Assembly: GCF_900177705.1 (NCBI RefSeq)
Contig: NZ_FXBA01000001.1
Coordinates: 992,001-1,056,000, forward strand
Length of the DNA stretch: 64,000 nt
Direction: 5' to 3'
Source of the DNA: Fibrobacter sp. UWB15
GTDB taxonomy: Bacteria > Fibrobacterota > Fibrobacteria > Fibrobacterales > Fibrobacteraceae
A program made the translations under genes and the position numbers. Shown here one piece after another: positions 50,129 through 57,207 of the stretch. Below the pieces are notes generated by a model that saw only the letters and a list, made by a program, of their open reading frames with translations, did no database searches and was not told the DNA's origin. Each line of letters opens with the position of its first letter. Positions within the stretch are counted from its first letter, which is position 1.

Positions 50129-52030
50129 CTAGAACATCACCCTGTACGGGATTTGCTTATCATACCGCCGCCCCTTGAGGTCGCGGTATTTTTTGTTTTG
50201 AGCAGGCAGCCGCATATCGTCGCGGGATACGGCCGGACGCGCGAATTTACGGATTGCAGTCGTCGAATCCTTCACGCCTTCGTCAAACTTGATGTTGCCG
50301 AGGAGCGTTTCGCCGCCGAGGCCTTCCGCCGTCAGGTAGAAGTCCTGCACGCCCTTGAGTTCCGGCAGGTTGCTGCACCGCACGTCAATCCACTTGCTAG
50401 CGTCACCCGCCGAGGGCAATTCGCATTTCGAAATCACGTCGCCCTTCTTGCTATCCTTGCGGATGTTCAGCGTACCGCCCGCGCCGTTCTTCACCTGCAC
50501 AAGCACGCCCGGGCCCACGATGGAATCCGTAATCACGTTCTCGAAAATCGCGTAGCCGCCGTCCTTGATGGCAAATTCGTCCTTATCCGTCAAACGCACG
50601 CGGATGCCGTTGTCAAAGCCGTTCGCCGGAATCGTGTCGCGGATAATGCGCAAGAAGTCGAGGCGGTCAAGTTCCGCATAGTGCTTGCCCTTCGTAATCT
50701 CGATAAAGTTCGAGCCGCGCTTGAGTTTCGCGGGGATGTACACCACCGACTTCTCGGGGAATGCGCTCCACGCGCCCGTCAGCGGCAGCGCCACTTCCTG
50801 GTTCTTGCCGTTGATGCTCACGAAGTGCGAACTTCCGTTCGCGCCGTCTTCGGTCCAGTTGTTGTCGTAGCGGTAGCGAATCAGGTACTCGCCTGCCTGC
50901 GGGATAATCATCGGCAGGCGAATCTTGCTGTCTTCATAATTGATGTAGGCGCAGAATTCGCCGTTCGATGCATCGGAGCTGCTCGAGATATCCACGTGCG
51001 TAAGGATGCCATGTTCCGCCTCGGCACTCAGGTAACGCCCGAGGAACGGCTGCCCCAGTTCCGGCCAACCGTCGTCGGTATAGACGATATCGCGAACTTG
51101 TATGTAAGAGTTACCGCCGTCGTTCTTGTCGTAGTAATGGTTCACGAAACGCTGGCGGTTCACGTCTTGGAACGCCTCGCCGCCCGCAGGCCCGTAGTAG
51201 CGCCCGTAACGGCTCAGCAGAATCGTGCCGCCGCCATTCAAGAGCGCCTTGCCGCTGCGATCCACGTACCCGCCGTCGATGCGGTTGGAGCGCCCGACCG
51301 TCGTCTTGTAGGAATTGTTCTCGAGGTCGGCGCCCTTCTTGCAGCAATTGTCCCACGCCGTAAACAGGTAGTAGTAACCGTCGTGCTCGATGAGGCTTGC
51401 GCCCTCGATGCCCGAACCGCCGCGGTTCGCGATGTTGATCATCTTCGCACCGTCTTTCACCTTGCCTGTTTCTTCGTTCAGTTCCAGAATGTGGATGCCC
51501 GTGCCCCACGAACCGAACGCCATCCAGACCTTGCCATTCAGGTCCTTCAGCACAGCTGCGTCAATCGCGTTGTAGGCGTCGCTCTTGACCGTGTGAATCA
51601 CCTCGCCCTGGTCCGTCCAGCCGTAGCCGGGCTTTGTCGGGTCGATTTCCTTGCTCGCCATAAAGCCCATGCCCGACGAGCGAATGCCCATCTCGGAACC
51701 GCAATAGTACATGCGGTATTCCCCGCCAATGTAATGAATGTCCGGCGCCCAAATGTCAATCATGTTCGGCGCGTACTTGTAAAGCCATTGCGAGAACTTC
51801 GGCATGGCGGGCTCGCCGTTCTTCCAGTTCAGTGCATCCTCGGAAAACTGCATGAGCATGTGGTTGTCCGTCGTGGCAAGCGCATAGCCATCTTCGTAAC
51901 GGATGATGTCCGGGTCATGCCCCGACCAGCGCGTCTCCTTCGCGTACCAATCGGCCGCAAAGGCCGAACAAGCTAAAGTAAGTATCGCCGCAGTCGTTAC
52001 GACAGACGCCTTGCCAATCCCGAATTTCAT
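50129..52030 (-). CDS. GH43 endo-arabinanase with two C-terminal carbohydrate-binding modules (copy 1)
   Basis: A 633-residue secreted enzyme. The signal peptide (VVTTAAILTLACSAFA-AD) is followed by a GH43 five-bladed propeller (about 27-330): catalytic base in GHDPDIIRYEDG, pKa-tuning Asp in YNAIDAAVLKD, and acid in GIEGASLIEHDGYYYLF, close to arabinan endo-1,5-alpha-L-arabinosidases. Two beta-sandwich modules follow: a CBM6/35-like one (about 350-470, AELDRLDFLRII) and a second jelly roll (475-595). The conserved basic tail (DLKGRRYDKQIPYRVMF) is typical of secreted Fibrobacter enzymes. A paralog with the same layout lies 5.2 kb away. Confidence 0.88.
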   Translation of the reverse strand: MKFGIGKASVVTTAAILTLACSAFAADWYAKETRWSGHDPDIIRYEDGYALATTDNHMLMQFSEDALNWKNGEPAMPKFSQWLYKYAPNMIDIWAPDIHYIGGEYRMYYCGSEMGIRSSGMGFMASKEIDPTKPGYGWTDQGEVIHTVKSDAYNAIDAAVLKDLNGKVWMAFGSWGTGIHILELNEETGKVKDGAKMINIANRGGSGIEGASLIEHDGYYYLFTAWDNCCKKGADLENNSYKTTVGRSNRIDGGYVDRSGKALLNGGGTILLSRYGRYYGPAGGEAFQDVNRQRFVNHYYDKNDGGNSYIQVRDIVYTDDGWPELGQPFLGRYLSAEAEHGILTHVDISSSSDASNGEFCAYINYEDSKIRLPMIIPQAGEYLIRYRYDNNWTEDGANGSSHFVSINGKNQEVALPLTGAWSAFPEKSVVYIPAKLKRGSNFIEITKGKHYAELDRLDFLRIIRDTIPANGFDNGIRVRLTDKDEFAIKDGGYAIFENVITDSIVGPGVLVQVKNGAGGTLNIRKDSKKGDVISKCELPSAGDASKWIDVRCSNLPELKGVQDFYLTAEGLGGETLLGNIKFDEGVKDSTTAIRKFARPAVSRDDMRLPAQNKKYRDLKGRRYDKQIPYRVMF

Positions 52031-52140
52031 TTTTCCTCGCTTTACCCATACACCACTCTCTAAATTTATACTCCCCTAAGACATTCGTCAACCACCCAGC
52101 GGTCCAATACCATTGATTTTTTCACAACAAGAAACAGCGT

Positions 52141-52197
52141 TTTTCAGCGTCAAACCGCTTGCGAACCCGCATAAATAAAGGTATATTCAGAAAGCAG
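52141..52197 (+). promoter_or_regulatory. Promoter-bearing segment upstream of repeat copy 1
   Basis: TTGCGA (52159-52164), 17-base spacer, TATATT (52182-52187). The predicted +1 lies at about 52194, just before the repeat. The same segment, with few differences, precedes copy 4 at 56.18 kb, so promoter and repeat were duplicated together. Transcription from here would pass through the hairpin repeat and then meet a terminator at 52234-52253. Confidence 0.6.
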
Positions 52198-52232
52198 GTT
52201 TTATAGGGGCTCTTTATGAGCCGAGGGAAAAC
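52198..52232 (+). repeat. Cassette-boundary repeat, copy 1
   Basis: A 35-bp imperfect palindrome: GTTTTATAG, then GGGCTC-TTTAT-GAGCC, then GAGGGAAAAC. Ends (GTTTT/AAAAC) and core (GGCTC/GAGCC) are complementary, separated by a short internal mismatch. It is the first of five same-orientation copies. Confidence 0.9.
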
Positions 52233-52233
52233 A

Positions 52234-52253
52234 AAAGCCTCGAAAGAGGCTTT
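52234..52253 (-). terminator. Terminator of the 93-residue membrane protein gene
   Basis: AAAGCCTC-GAAA-GAGGCTTT. On the minus strand it is followed by TGTTTT, which is the end of repeat copy 1. It could also end + strand transcripts from the promoter at 52159. Confidence 0.75.
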
Positions 52254-52255
52254 CA

Positions 52256-52537
52256 TTATTTCCAGTTTTTTACAACATCTTCTATAATTAGTGAAAATAG
52301 GAAAATACCCCATAACGTAAATAAACCATATCCAATAGTCTTTAAAATATCACCAAATCCCATTGTTGAACAAATTACCGCTTCTACAAGGCACAATTTA
52401 AAGAACGTTCTCTTGCTCATTATGCCGTCAAGATCATAATACAAGAAAGGGATTAGAGGCAAACCAATAAGAAATACCGCAAGAGAAACAAATCTCCATC
52501 CGTCAGACATAAAGAAATTAGTCAATGATTCTGTCAT
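52256..52537 (-). CDS. Small membrane protein, 93 residues (cassette 1)
   Basis: Two or three hydrophobic helices (VSLAVFLIGLPLIPFLYY; LCLVEAVICSTMGFGDIL; YGLFTLWGIFLFSLII) with a short charged end. No family is recognised. GGAGGG lies at proper spacing before the ATG. The gene is A/T-rich compared with the flanking GH43 genes. It is the only gene of the array on the minus strand and lies alone between repeat copies 1 and 2. Confidence 0.65.
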   Translation of the reverse strand: MTESLTNFFMSDGWRFVSLAVFLIGLPLIPFLYYDLDGIMSKRTFFKLCLVEAVICSTMGFGDILKTIGYGLFTLWGIFLFSLIIEDVVKNWK

Positions 52538-52587
52538 GATTTTACCCTCCGCTCCAATATTCCTTCATCAATAAATATACACAAAAA

Positions 52588-52613
52588 TTCCCGAAAGTGC
52601 AACACTTTTCGGT
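52588..52613. repeat. Inverted repeat upstream of repeat copy 2
   Basis: CCGAAAGTG-CAA-CACTTTTCGG, a 9-pair stem with a one-base bulge, between the divergent membrane-protein and FISUMP genes. It could be an operator or the variable hairpin part of the cassette boundary. Confidence 0.4.
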
Positions 52614-52631
52614 AACCTTTTGGTGTATGCA

Positions 52632-52666
52632 GTCTTATAGGGGCTCTTTATGAGCTGAGGTAAAAC
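52632..52666 (+). repeat. Cassette-boundary repeat, copy 2
   Basis: GTCTTATAG, GGGCTC-TTTAT-GAGCT, GAGGTAAAAC. It differs from the consensus by one base in the core (GAGCT). The FISUMP gene starts 80 bases downstream. Confidence 0.9.
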
Positions 52667-52745
52667 CGGCAAAAATGGGCTAGGAGAAACAGGGCTTTTC
52701 ATGTTTTTTTCTACTATTTAACTGTAGAAGAGTGAGGGAAATTTT

Positions 52746-54344
52746 ATGAAGTATGGTTTGTTAAAAGCCTTTGCGTTGGGATGCGTCTTCCCACTCACTA
52801 TAGCGCTGAATGCGTGTGACGACGACGGTTCTACCTCTAGCCCGGCGGAACAGTTGTCGACGGAGGTCGACCAGGCAAAGACAGGCTCCGAATCTACAAA
52901 GTCTTCGAGCAGCACGAAGGCCGGAGGTTCCTCCTCTTCTTCAGAGAAATCAAATAACGCAGCCAAAAGTTCCAGTTCAAATTCAAAGGGCACCTATTCC
53001 CCCTGTTTGAACACGAGTGTTAGCTATGGGAAAGTGACTGACTCCCGAGATGGGCAGGTCTATAGAACTGTAACCATTGGGACTCAGACCTGGATGGCCG
53101 AGAATTTGAATTATGCTGCTTACGTTGATGTTCCTATTTCCTTGAATGATGAAGGACCTTATAAGTCTGATTCATCGAGTTGGTGCTATGACAATGATCC
53201 GGTAGATTGCGAAAAATATGGTCGATTGTTCACTTGGGGTGTCGCAATGGATAGTGCTGCGCGGTACTCTACAACAGGAAAGGGCTGCGGCTATGACGGT
53301 GGAAACATGTGCACGACAAGTGGATTTGTTCGTGGAATATGTCCCTCTGGTTGGCACTTACCCTCTGCTGAGGAATGGAACCGACTTTTAGTTGCTGTAG
53401 GATCGAGGCCTAAGATTGTTGGCGGTCTTCCTATGGCGTACAATATCGGGTCTAAATTAAAATCGTCATGCGGATGGGACGAGGACGGTAATGGGACGGA
53501 TGATTTTGGTTTTTCCGCTAATCCCGCTGGTTCTGCCACAACAGGTTACTTTCATGATTTGGGCCAAAATGTATACTTTTGGTCGTCTGATGCCAATGGT
53601 TATGTCTATGGTATTTCATGGAAACTTTCTAAGAGTAATGACCTTATGAAAGCGACTAATTCTTTGAAGTTCTATGGACGTTACGTTAGATGCATGAGGG
53701 ATGAGGTAAATCTGCCAGAAAGTATGTCCCTTTGCGGTGTAAAAAAAGACAGTTGGGTTTATTTGAATCCGAACATAGATTACGGTTGTATGACCGATAA
53801 TCGAGATGGTCAGGTATATGCGACTGTATCCATCGGTTCCCAAATTTGGATGGCGGAAAATTTGAATTATGAGCCACGCGACGGGTGGAGCGCGTGTTAT
53901 AATAATACCGCTAGATACTGTGATGTGTATGGTCGCCTTTATTCTTTTGCTGCGGCTATGGATTCCGTGAATCAAGGTGGTTGCGGACGCGGTGTTGATT
54001 GTACGCCAAACATTCCTCATCGTGGAATCTGCCCAGATGGCTGGCACATACCTACGAGAACGGAATTTGACACATTGCTTTCCACGGTCGGTATTGATGA
54101 TTCTACGAGGTCTGTTGGCCTGCGTTCCAAAGCCTGGATGTTGGGATTGGATGATTATGGTTTTTCGGCGGCGCCAACCGGTCATGCCTATATATGTGGG
54201 GAGGATGAATCTTTCTCGTCGCTTGACGAGATAACCGATTTTTGGTCCGTGGACGGATCGTTGTATATTAAAGATTATTCTGCAAAGTGGACAAATGGCA
54301 ACGGACGATGCTATCCGCGAAGTGTCCGCTGCATAAAAGATTGA
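52746..54344 (+). CDS. Lipoprotein with two FISUMP domains (cassette 2)
   Basis: A 532-residue lipoprotein: lipobox ALNAC, a Ser-rich linker (about 35-80), then two tandem FISUMP domains. The first is about 90-320 (DSRDGQVYRTVTIGTQTWMAENLNY, GICPSGWHLPS, RYVRCMRD) and the second 335-532 (DNRDGQVYATVSIGSQIWMAENLNY, GICPDGWHIPT, RSVRCIKD). Most FISUMP proteins, including the two others here, have one domain. Cys pairs within domains suggest disulfides. It is a surface protein of unknown function and the only gene between repeat copies 2 and 3. Confidence 0.85.
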   Translation: MKYGLLKAFALGCVFPLTIALNACDDDGSTSSPAEQLSTEVDQAKTGSESTKSSSSTKAGGSSSSSEKSNNAAKSSSSNSKGTYSPCLNTSVSYGKVTDSRDGQVYRTVTIGTQTWMAENLNYAAYVDVPISLNDEGPYKSDSSSWCYDNDPVDCEKYGRLFTWGVAMDSAARYSTTGKGCGYDGGNMCTTSGFVRGICPSGWHLPSAEEWNRLLVAVGSRPKIVGGLPMAYNIGSKLKSSCGWDEDGNGTDDFGFSANPAGSATTGYFHDLGQNVYFWSSDANGYVYGISWKLSKSNDLMKATNSLKFYGRYVRCMRDEVNLPESMSLCGVKKDSWVYLNPNIDYGCMTDNRDGQVYATVSIGSQIWMAENLNYEPRDGWSACYNNTARYCDVYGRLYSFAAAMDSVNQGGCGRGVDCTPNIPHRGICPDGWHIPTRTEFDTLLSTVGIDDSTRSVGLRSKAWMLGLDDYGFSAAPTGHAYICGEDESFSSLDEITDFWSVDGSLYIKDYSAKWTNGNGRCYPRSVRCIKD

Positions 54345-54389
54345 TAAAATTCAATTCTAGTCCAGGCAATTGTTGATTTGCTTGCGAAT

Positions 54390-54463
54390 GTTCATAGGGC
54401 CTCCAAACGGAATCTTTTAATTTGTTATACCCCCAAAATATCCTTTTTTCTAATCCTATGAAC
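54390..54463. repeat. Wide inverted repeat before repeat copy 3
   Basis: GTTCATAGG (54390-54398) and CCTATGAAC (54455-54463) form a 9-bp perfect inverted repeat around 56 bases. It lies between the FISUMP stop and repeat copy 3 and could be a variable part of the boundary structure. Confidence 0.5.
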
Positions 54464-54480
54464 GGGAAATGCTTTTTTTC

Positions 54481-54516
54481 GTCTTATAGGGGCTCTTTAT
54501 GAGCCGAGGTAGAAAC
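54481..54516 (+). repeat. Cassette-boundary repeat, copy 3
   Basis: GTCTTATAG, GGGCTC-TTTAT-GAGCC, GAGGTAGAAAC. It carries one extra base near the right end (36 bp). It lies upstream of the hipB promoter, so it is not part of the hipBA transcript. Confidence 0.9.
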
Positions 54517-54567
54517 TCGTTCAAAACTCAAATTTCAGCCTTTCCATTCTGCAAATTCGGCCAATCC

Positions 54568-54614
54568 GTCAATATTTATTGACAATTCAAGCAAAACAAT
54601 ATATATTTATTGAC
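54568..54614 (+). promoter_or_regulatory. hipBA promoter with palindromic operator
   Basis: A textbook promoter: TTGACA (54579-54584), 17 bases, TATATT (54602-54607). The perfect 16-bp palindrome GTCAATA-TT-TATTGAC (54568-54583) overlaps the -35, and a second half-site TATTGAC (54608-54614) overlaps the predicted +1. This layout fits repression by the HipB-HipA complex. The mRNA leader would be only about 4 bases. Confidence 0.75.
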
Positions 54615-54617
54615 ATT

Positions 54618-54932
54618 ATGGGTAAGAAAAGCGTAACTCTACTACCGAAAACAGGTAAAATTCTTGAACAGATGGGAGAGCAAATCCGTCTGGCTCGCAT
54701 GCGTCGTAAAATTTCTGTCGCGCTTGCTGCCGAAAGGGCGGGCGTCAGCCGAGCATCGGTATGGGCGGTGGAAAAAGGTTCCGCGGCAGTGGCCATCGGC
54801 ATTTACGCAGCAGTACTCCACGCCATAAGCGGCATGGACACCGACCTTCTCAAGGTCGCCGCAGACGACGAACTCGGACAAAAACTCCACGACATCGAAC
54901 TCCTGAAGAAATATCACCCGGAGGGCAAGTGA
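54618..54932 (+). CDS. hipB: HipB-like antitoxin / XRE repressor (cassette 3)
   Basis: A 104-residue protein. A short N-terminal arm is followed by a Cro/CI helix-turn-helix (about 19-72: GEQIRLARMRRKISVALAAERAGVSRASVWAVEKG). The end is charged. It is expected to bind HipA and repress the operon through the palindrome over the promoter. ATG 54618 is chosen over the TTG at 54579, which lies inside the -35. The stop overlaps the hipA GTG by four bases (GTGA). Confidence 0.82.
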   Translation: MGKKSVTLLPKTGKILEQMGEQIRLARMRRKISVALAAERAGVSRASVWAVEKGSAAVAIGIYAAVLHAISGMDTDLLKVAADDELGQKLHDIELLKKYHPEGK

Positions 54933-56158
54933 AGCAGATTTTGGTTTACGAGAACTGGCTGCGCGCAGCCCCCACGCGCATCGGCACGCTCTTTGTGGAA
55001 GGTGCAAGAGGCAAAGAAGTCTGTTCATTCGAGTACGACAACGAATGGCTAAAGCACTCCGGTAGCTTTATGCTGGACCCGGACCTGTCCCTTTTCAAGG
55101 GTCGGCAGTTCGTTCCTGTCGGCAAGGAACTTTTCGGCATATTCGAAGATTCGTGCCCCGACCGGTGGGGACGCACGCTCATGGACCGGCGGGAATCCAT
55201 AATCGCCCGGTCCGAATCGAGAAAGCCCCGAAAACTCACGGAAAGCGACTACCTGCTCGGCGTTCACGACATGTCCCGCATGGGAGCTTTGCGGTTCAAA
55301 GCGAACGAGGACGGCCCCTTCCTTTCGGACGATTCCGACATGGCAGCCCCTCCGTGGGTCGCCCTCCGCAAACTAAACGACGCCGTAGCCGCATTCGAAA
55401 GCGACACCACGCACTCGGACAAATGGCTACAGATGCTAATTGCGCCGGGTTCCTCGTTAGGGGGCGCACGCCCTAAAGCAAACGTCATTGCACCGGATGG
55501 CAGCCTTTGGATAGCAAAGTTTCCTTCCAAGAACGACAAGATAAACTGCGGCGCTTGGGAAAAAACGGTCTATGAACTTGCGGAAATGTGCGGATTGAAC
55601 GTTTCGGAAAGTCGCCTTGAAAAATTTTCGCGATACGGTTCCACTTTTCTCGTAAAAAGATTTGACCGAGAGTCCGGTCGGAGAATCCACTTCACGTCGG
55701 CTATGGCCCTGCTCGGCCACACTGACGGGGACGATGACTGCGGATACACCGAAATCGCCTCCTTCATCAAGTCTGCCGGAGCAGCGCCCAAAAAGGACCT
55801 TCTTGAACTCTGGAAACGGATTGTATTCAACATTCTCGTATCCAACACCGACGACCACTTGCGTAACCACGGTTTTCTCTTGTCCGAAAAAGGGTGGACG
55901 CTTTCGCCCCTGTTCGATGTAAACCCGAATCCGTACGGGGAATTCCTCTCGCTGAATATTTCTGACAACGATTCCACACTATCATTGGAACTCGCCCAGG
56001 ATGTTTGCGAACTTTACGGAATACCTGCGGCAAAAGCAAAGGCGACCATTACCGAAATGCAAAAAATCGTCAAAGCAAATTGGCGTAAAACCGCAACAAG
56101 GAACGGGATTTCCCGTAACGAACAATCCTTTATGGAAAGCGCCTTTGCATCTAGGTAA
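54929..56158 (+). CDS. hipA: HipA-like serine/threonine kinase toxin (cassette 3)
   Basis: A 409-residue HipA-family protein: an N-terminal domain (residues 1-110: GTLFVEGARGKEVCSFEYDNEWL), a Gly-rich loop PGSSLGGARPKANV, the ATP-site Lys in WIAKFPS, the catalytic NTDDHLRNHGFLL, and the metal motif SPLFDVNPNP. HipA kinases phosphorylate targets such as glutamyl-tRNA synthetase and cause dormancy. The GTG start overlaps the hipB stop. All catalytic motifs are intact, so it is probably active. The pair is alone between repeat copies 3 and 4. Confidence 0.88.
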   Translation: MKQILVYENWLRAAPTRIGTLFVEGARGKEVCSFEYDNEWLKHSGSFMLDPDLSLFKGRQFVPVGKELFGIFEDSCPDRWGRTLMDRRESIIARSESRKPRKLTESDYLLGVHDMSRMGALRFKANEDGPFLSDDSDMAAPPWVALRKLNDAVAAFESDTTHSDKWLQMLIAPGSSLGGARPKANVIAPDGSLWIAKFPSKNDKINCGAWEKTVYELAEMCGLNVSESRLEKFSRYGSTFLVKRFDRESGRRIHFTSAMALLGHTDGDDDCGYTEIASFIKSAGAAPKKDLLELWKRIVFNILVSNTDDHLRNHGFLLSEKGWTLSPLFDVNPNPYGEFLSLNISDNDSTLSLELAQDVCELYGIPAAKAKATITEMQKIVKANWRKTATRNGISRNEQSFMESAFASR

Positions 56159-56176
56159 TCATCCAATTTTTCTGAT

Positions 56177-56234
56177 TTTTTCAGCGTCAAACCGTTTGCG
56201 AACCCGCATAAAATAAGGTATATTCAGAAAGCAA
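56177..56234 (+). promoter_or_regulatory. Promoter-bearing segment upstream of repeat copy 4
   Basis: TTGCGA (56196-56201), 17 bases, TATATT (56219-56224). The sequence from TTTTTCAGCGTC to the repeat is nearly the same as that before copy 1. Transcription would begin just before copy 4 and continue into the downstream membrane-protein gene, which lies 55 bases after the repeat. Confidence 0.65.
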
Positions 56235-56268
56235 GTCTTATAGTGGCTCTTTATGAGCCGAGGAAAAC
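56235..56268 (+). repeat. Cassette-boundary repeat, copy 4
   Basis: GTCTTATAG, TGGCTC-TTTAT-GAGCC, GAGGAAAAC, 34 bp. G to T in the left arm leaves the core stem intact. Confidence 0.9.
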
Positions 56269-56322
56269 GTAAAAAGTTTCTTTGACAAGTATTTCGGAAT
56301 CTGCGGATTCGAGGAGTAAAAA

Positions 56323-57036
56323 ATGGAACAATCAGGCATAATCTCTTTTATAACGGCTAACGGAGTTGTAATAGTAATTGTGCTACTATTACTTCTAACG
56401 CTATTAATCGCCTTTGTTGCACTTTGCGTAACTGAAATCAGTTGGATATATCGTAGCAATAGAGAGCAAGCAGACAAACTTGAAGAAATTAAAAATAGTC
56501 AAAATGAAAGTTTCAATTCTCTAATAGGAGTCGTTCGTTCTCTCAGAGAAGATGTTGAAGAAGTGAAAGAACTTATCGACCAAATTGAATGTGACTCCAA
56601 CCAGGAAGAAACGAAGAAATATCAAGAAGAAATGGTTAAAGCGCAAAGAAACATTGTTTCCTACTTAAAAGAGCAAATATCTCCAGAACAGGTGCGCGCT
56701 TATTTTACAGCCGATGGCATGAAAATTCTAAATCTTGTTATAGAGAATCAAAACAAATTTTATTCTTTCGATAACGTATCATTGTCAATAGATTATGTTG
56801 AATCATACAACAAAAATGAGTCTGAAAAAATCAAGAAAATGTGCGACATAATCGATTCGGTAAAAAATATCTCTGTCGCACCGGAAGAACACTACGTAAT
56901 TCCTTTAGATAAAGCCGACATGACAATAAAGGAGATTTATATAGAGGCTAAAATTTCGATAACAGTGCATATCACAATCACTTACTGTATCAACAACGTT
57001 CAAAAAGAAGTATCTGTGGAACTACCTCTTTTTTAA
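56323..57036 (+). CDS. Membrane-anchored coiled-coil protein (cassette 4)
   Basis: A 237-residue protein with one strong N-terminal transmembrane helix (about 13-40: VVIVIVLLLLLTLLIAFVAL), then a long Glu/Lys-rich coiled coil (50-115: EQADKLEEIKNSQNESFNSL) and a C-terminal mixed alpha/beta domain (about 125-237). No family is recognised. The gene is strongly A/T-rich compared with the flanking GH43 genes. GGAG precedes the ATG. It is the only gene between repeat copies 4 and 5. A hairpin terminator follows. Confidence 0.65.
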   Translation: MEQSGIISFITANGVVIVIVLLLLLTLLIAFVALCVTEISWIYRSNREQADKLEEIKNSQNESFNSLIGVVRSLREDVEEVKELIDQIECDSNQEETKKYQEEMVKAQRNIVSYLKEQISPEQVRAYFTADGMKILNLVIENQNKFYSFDNVSLSIDYVESYNKNESEKIKKMCDIIDSVKNISVAPEEHYVIPLDKADMTIKEIYIEAKISITVHITITYCINNVQKEVSVELPLF

Positions 57037-57049
57037 GCAAAAAAATACA

Positions 57050-57072
57050 AAACCTAACTAAATTAGGTTTTA
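57050..57072 (+). terminator. Terminator of cassette 4 gene
   Basis: AAAACCTAA-CTAA-ATTAGGTTTT, a near-perfect stem, ending just before repeat copy 5. Confidence 0.65.
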
Positions 57073-57073
57073 A

Positions 57074-57108
57074 ATCTTATAGGGGCTCTTTATGAGCGAA
57101 GGTTAAAC
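57074..57108 (+). repeat. Cassette-boundary repeat, copy 5
   Basis: ATCTTATAG, GGGCTC-TTTAT-GAGCG, AAGGTTAAAC. It is the most diverged copy. It is the last one, and its right end falls within a decayed coding fragment. Confidence 0.88.
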
Positions 57109-57204
57109 CTCCGAAGACTCGCCCACCCGCTTCTTGAAATTGACCTTACTCTCATTGGAAAGCAAGAAGTCTATCTCCATGGAGTTGCGGTTGCCAAAAA
57201 TCAC
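57103..57204 (-). pseudogene. Fragment of an AAA ATPase / DUF4143-type gene
   Basis: A 33-codon open stretch between the GH43 stop and repeat copy 5 reads VIFGNRNSMEIDFLLSNE then SKVNFKK. GNxxSxEIDFLL is the nuclease-like (EIDFL) C-terminal motif of DUF4143 ATPases, which normally continues into PIEVKSS. Here the sequence diverges after NFKK, and the stop codon comes from the end of the repeat itself. I infer that the cassette array, or a rearrangement at copy 5, cut an older gene. Confidence 0.5.
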
Positions 57205-57207
57205 CCC

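Noticed and set aside
52198-57108. The five 35-bp repeats as a CRISPR array
   Set aside because: The repeats start GTYTTA and end AAAAC like some CRISPR repeats, but the intervals are 0.4-1.9 kb, contain genes, and no Cas gene is present.
52198-57108. The repeats as classical integron attC sites
   Set aside because: attC sites begin RYYYAAC and end GTTRRRY; these begin GTYTTA and end TAAAAC, and no integrase gene is in the window.
52198-57108. The repeats as riboswitches or 5' leader elements of the downstream genes
   Set aside because: Copy 3 lies upstream of the hipB promoter and is not in its mRNA; copies 1 and 5 face the 3' ends of minus-strand genes. A leader role remains possible only for copy 4.
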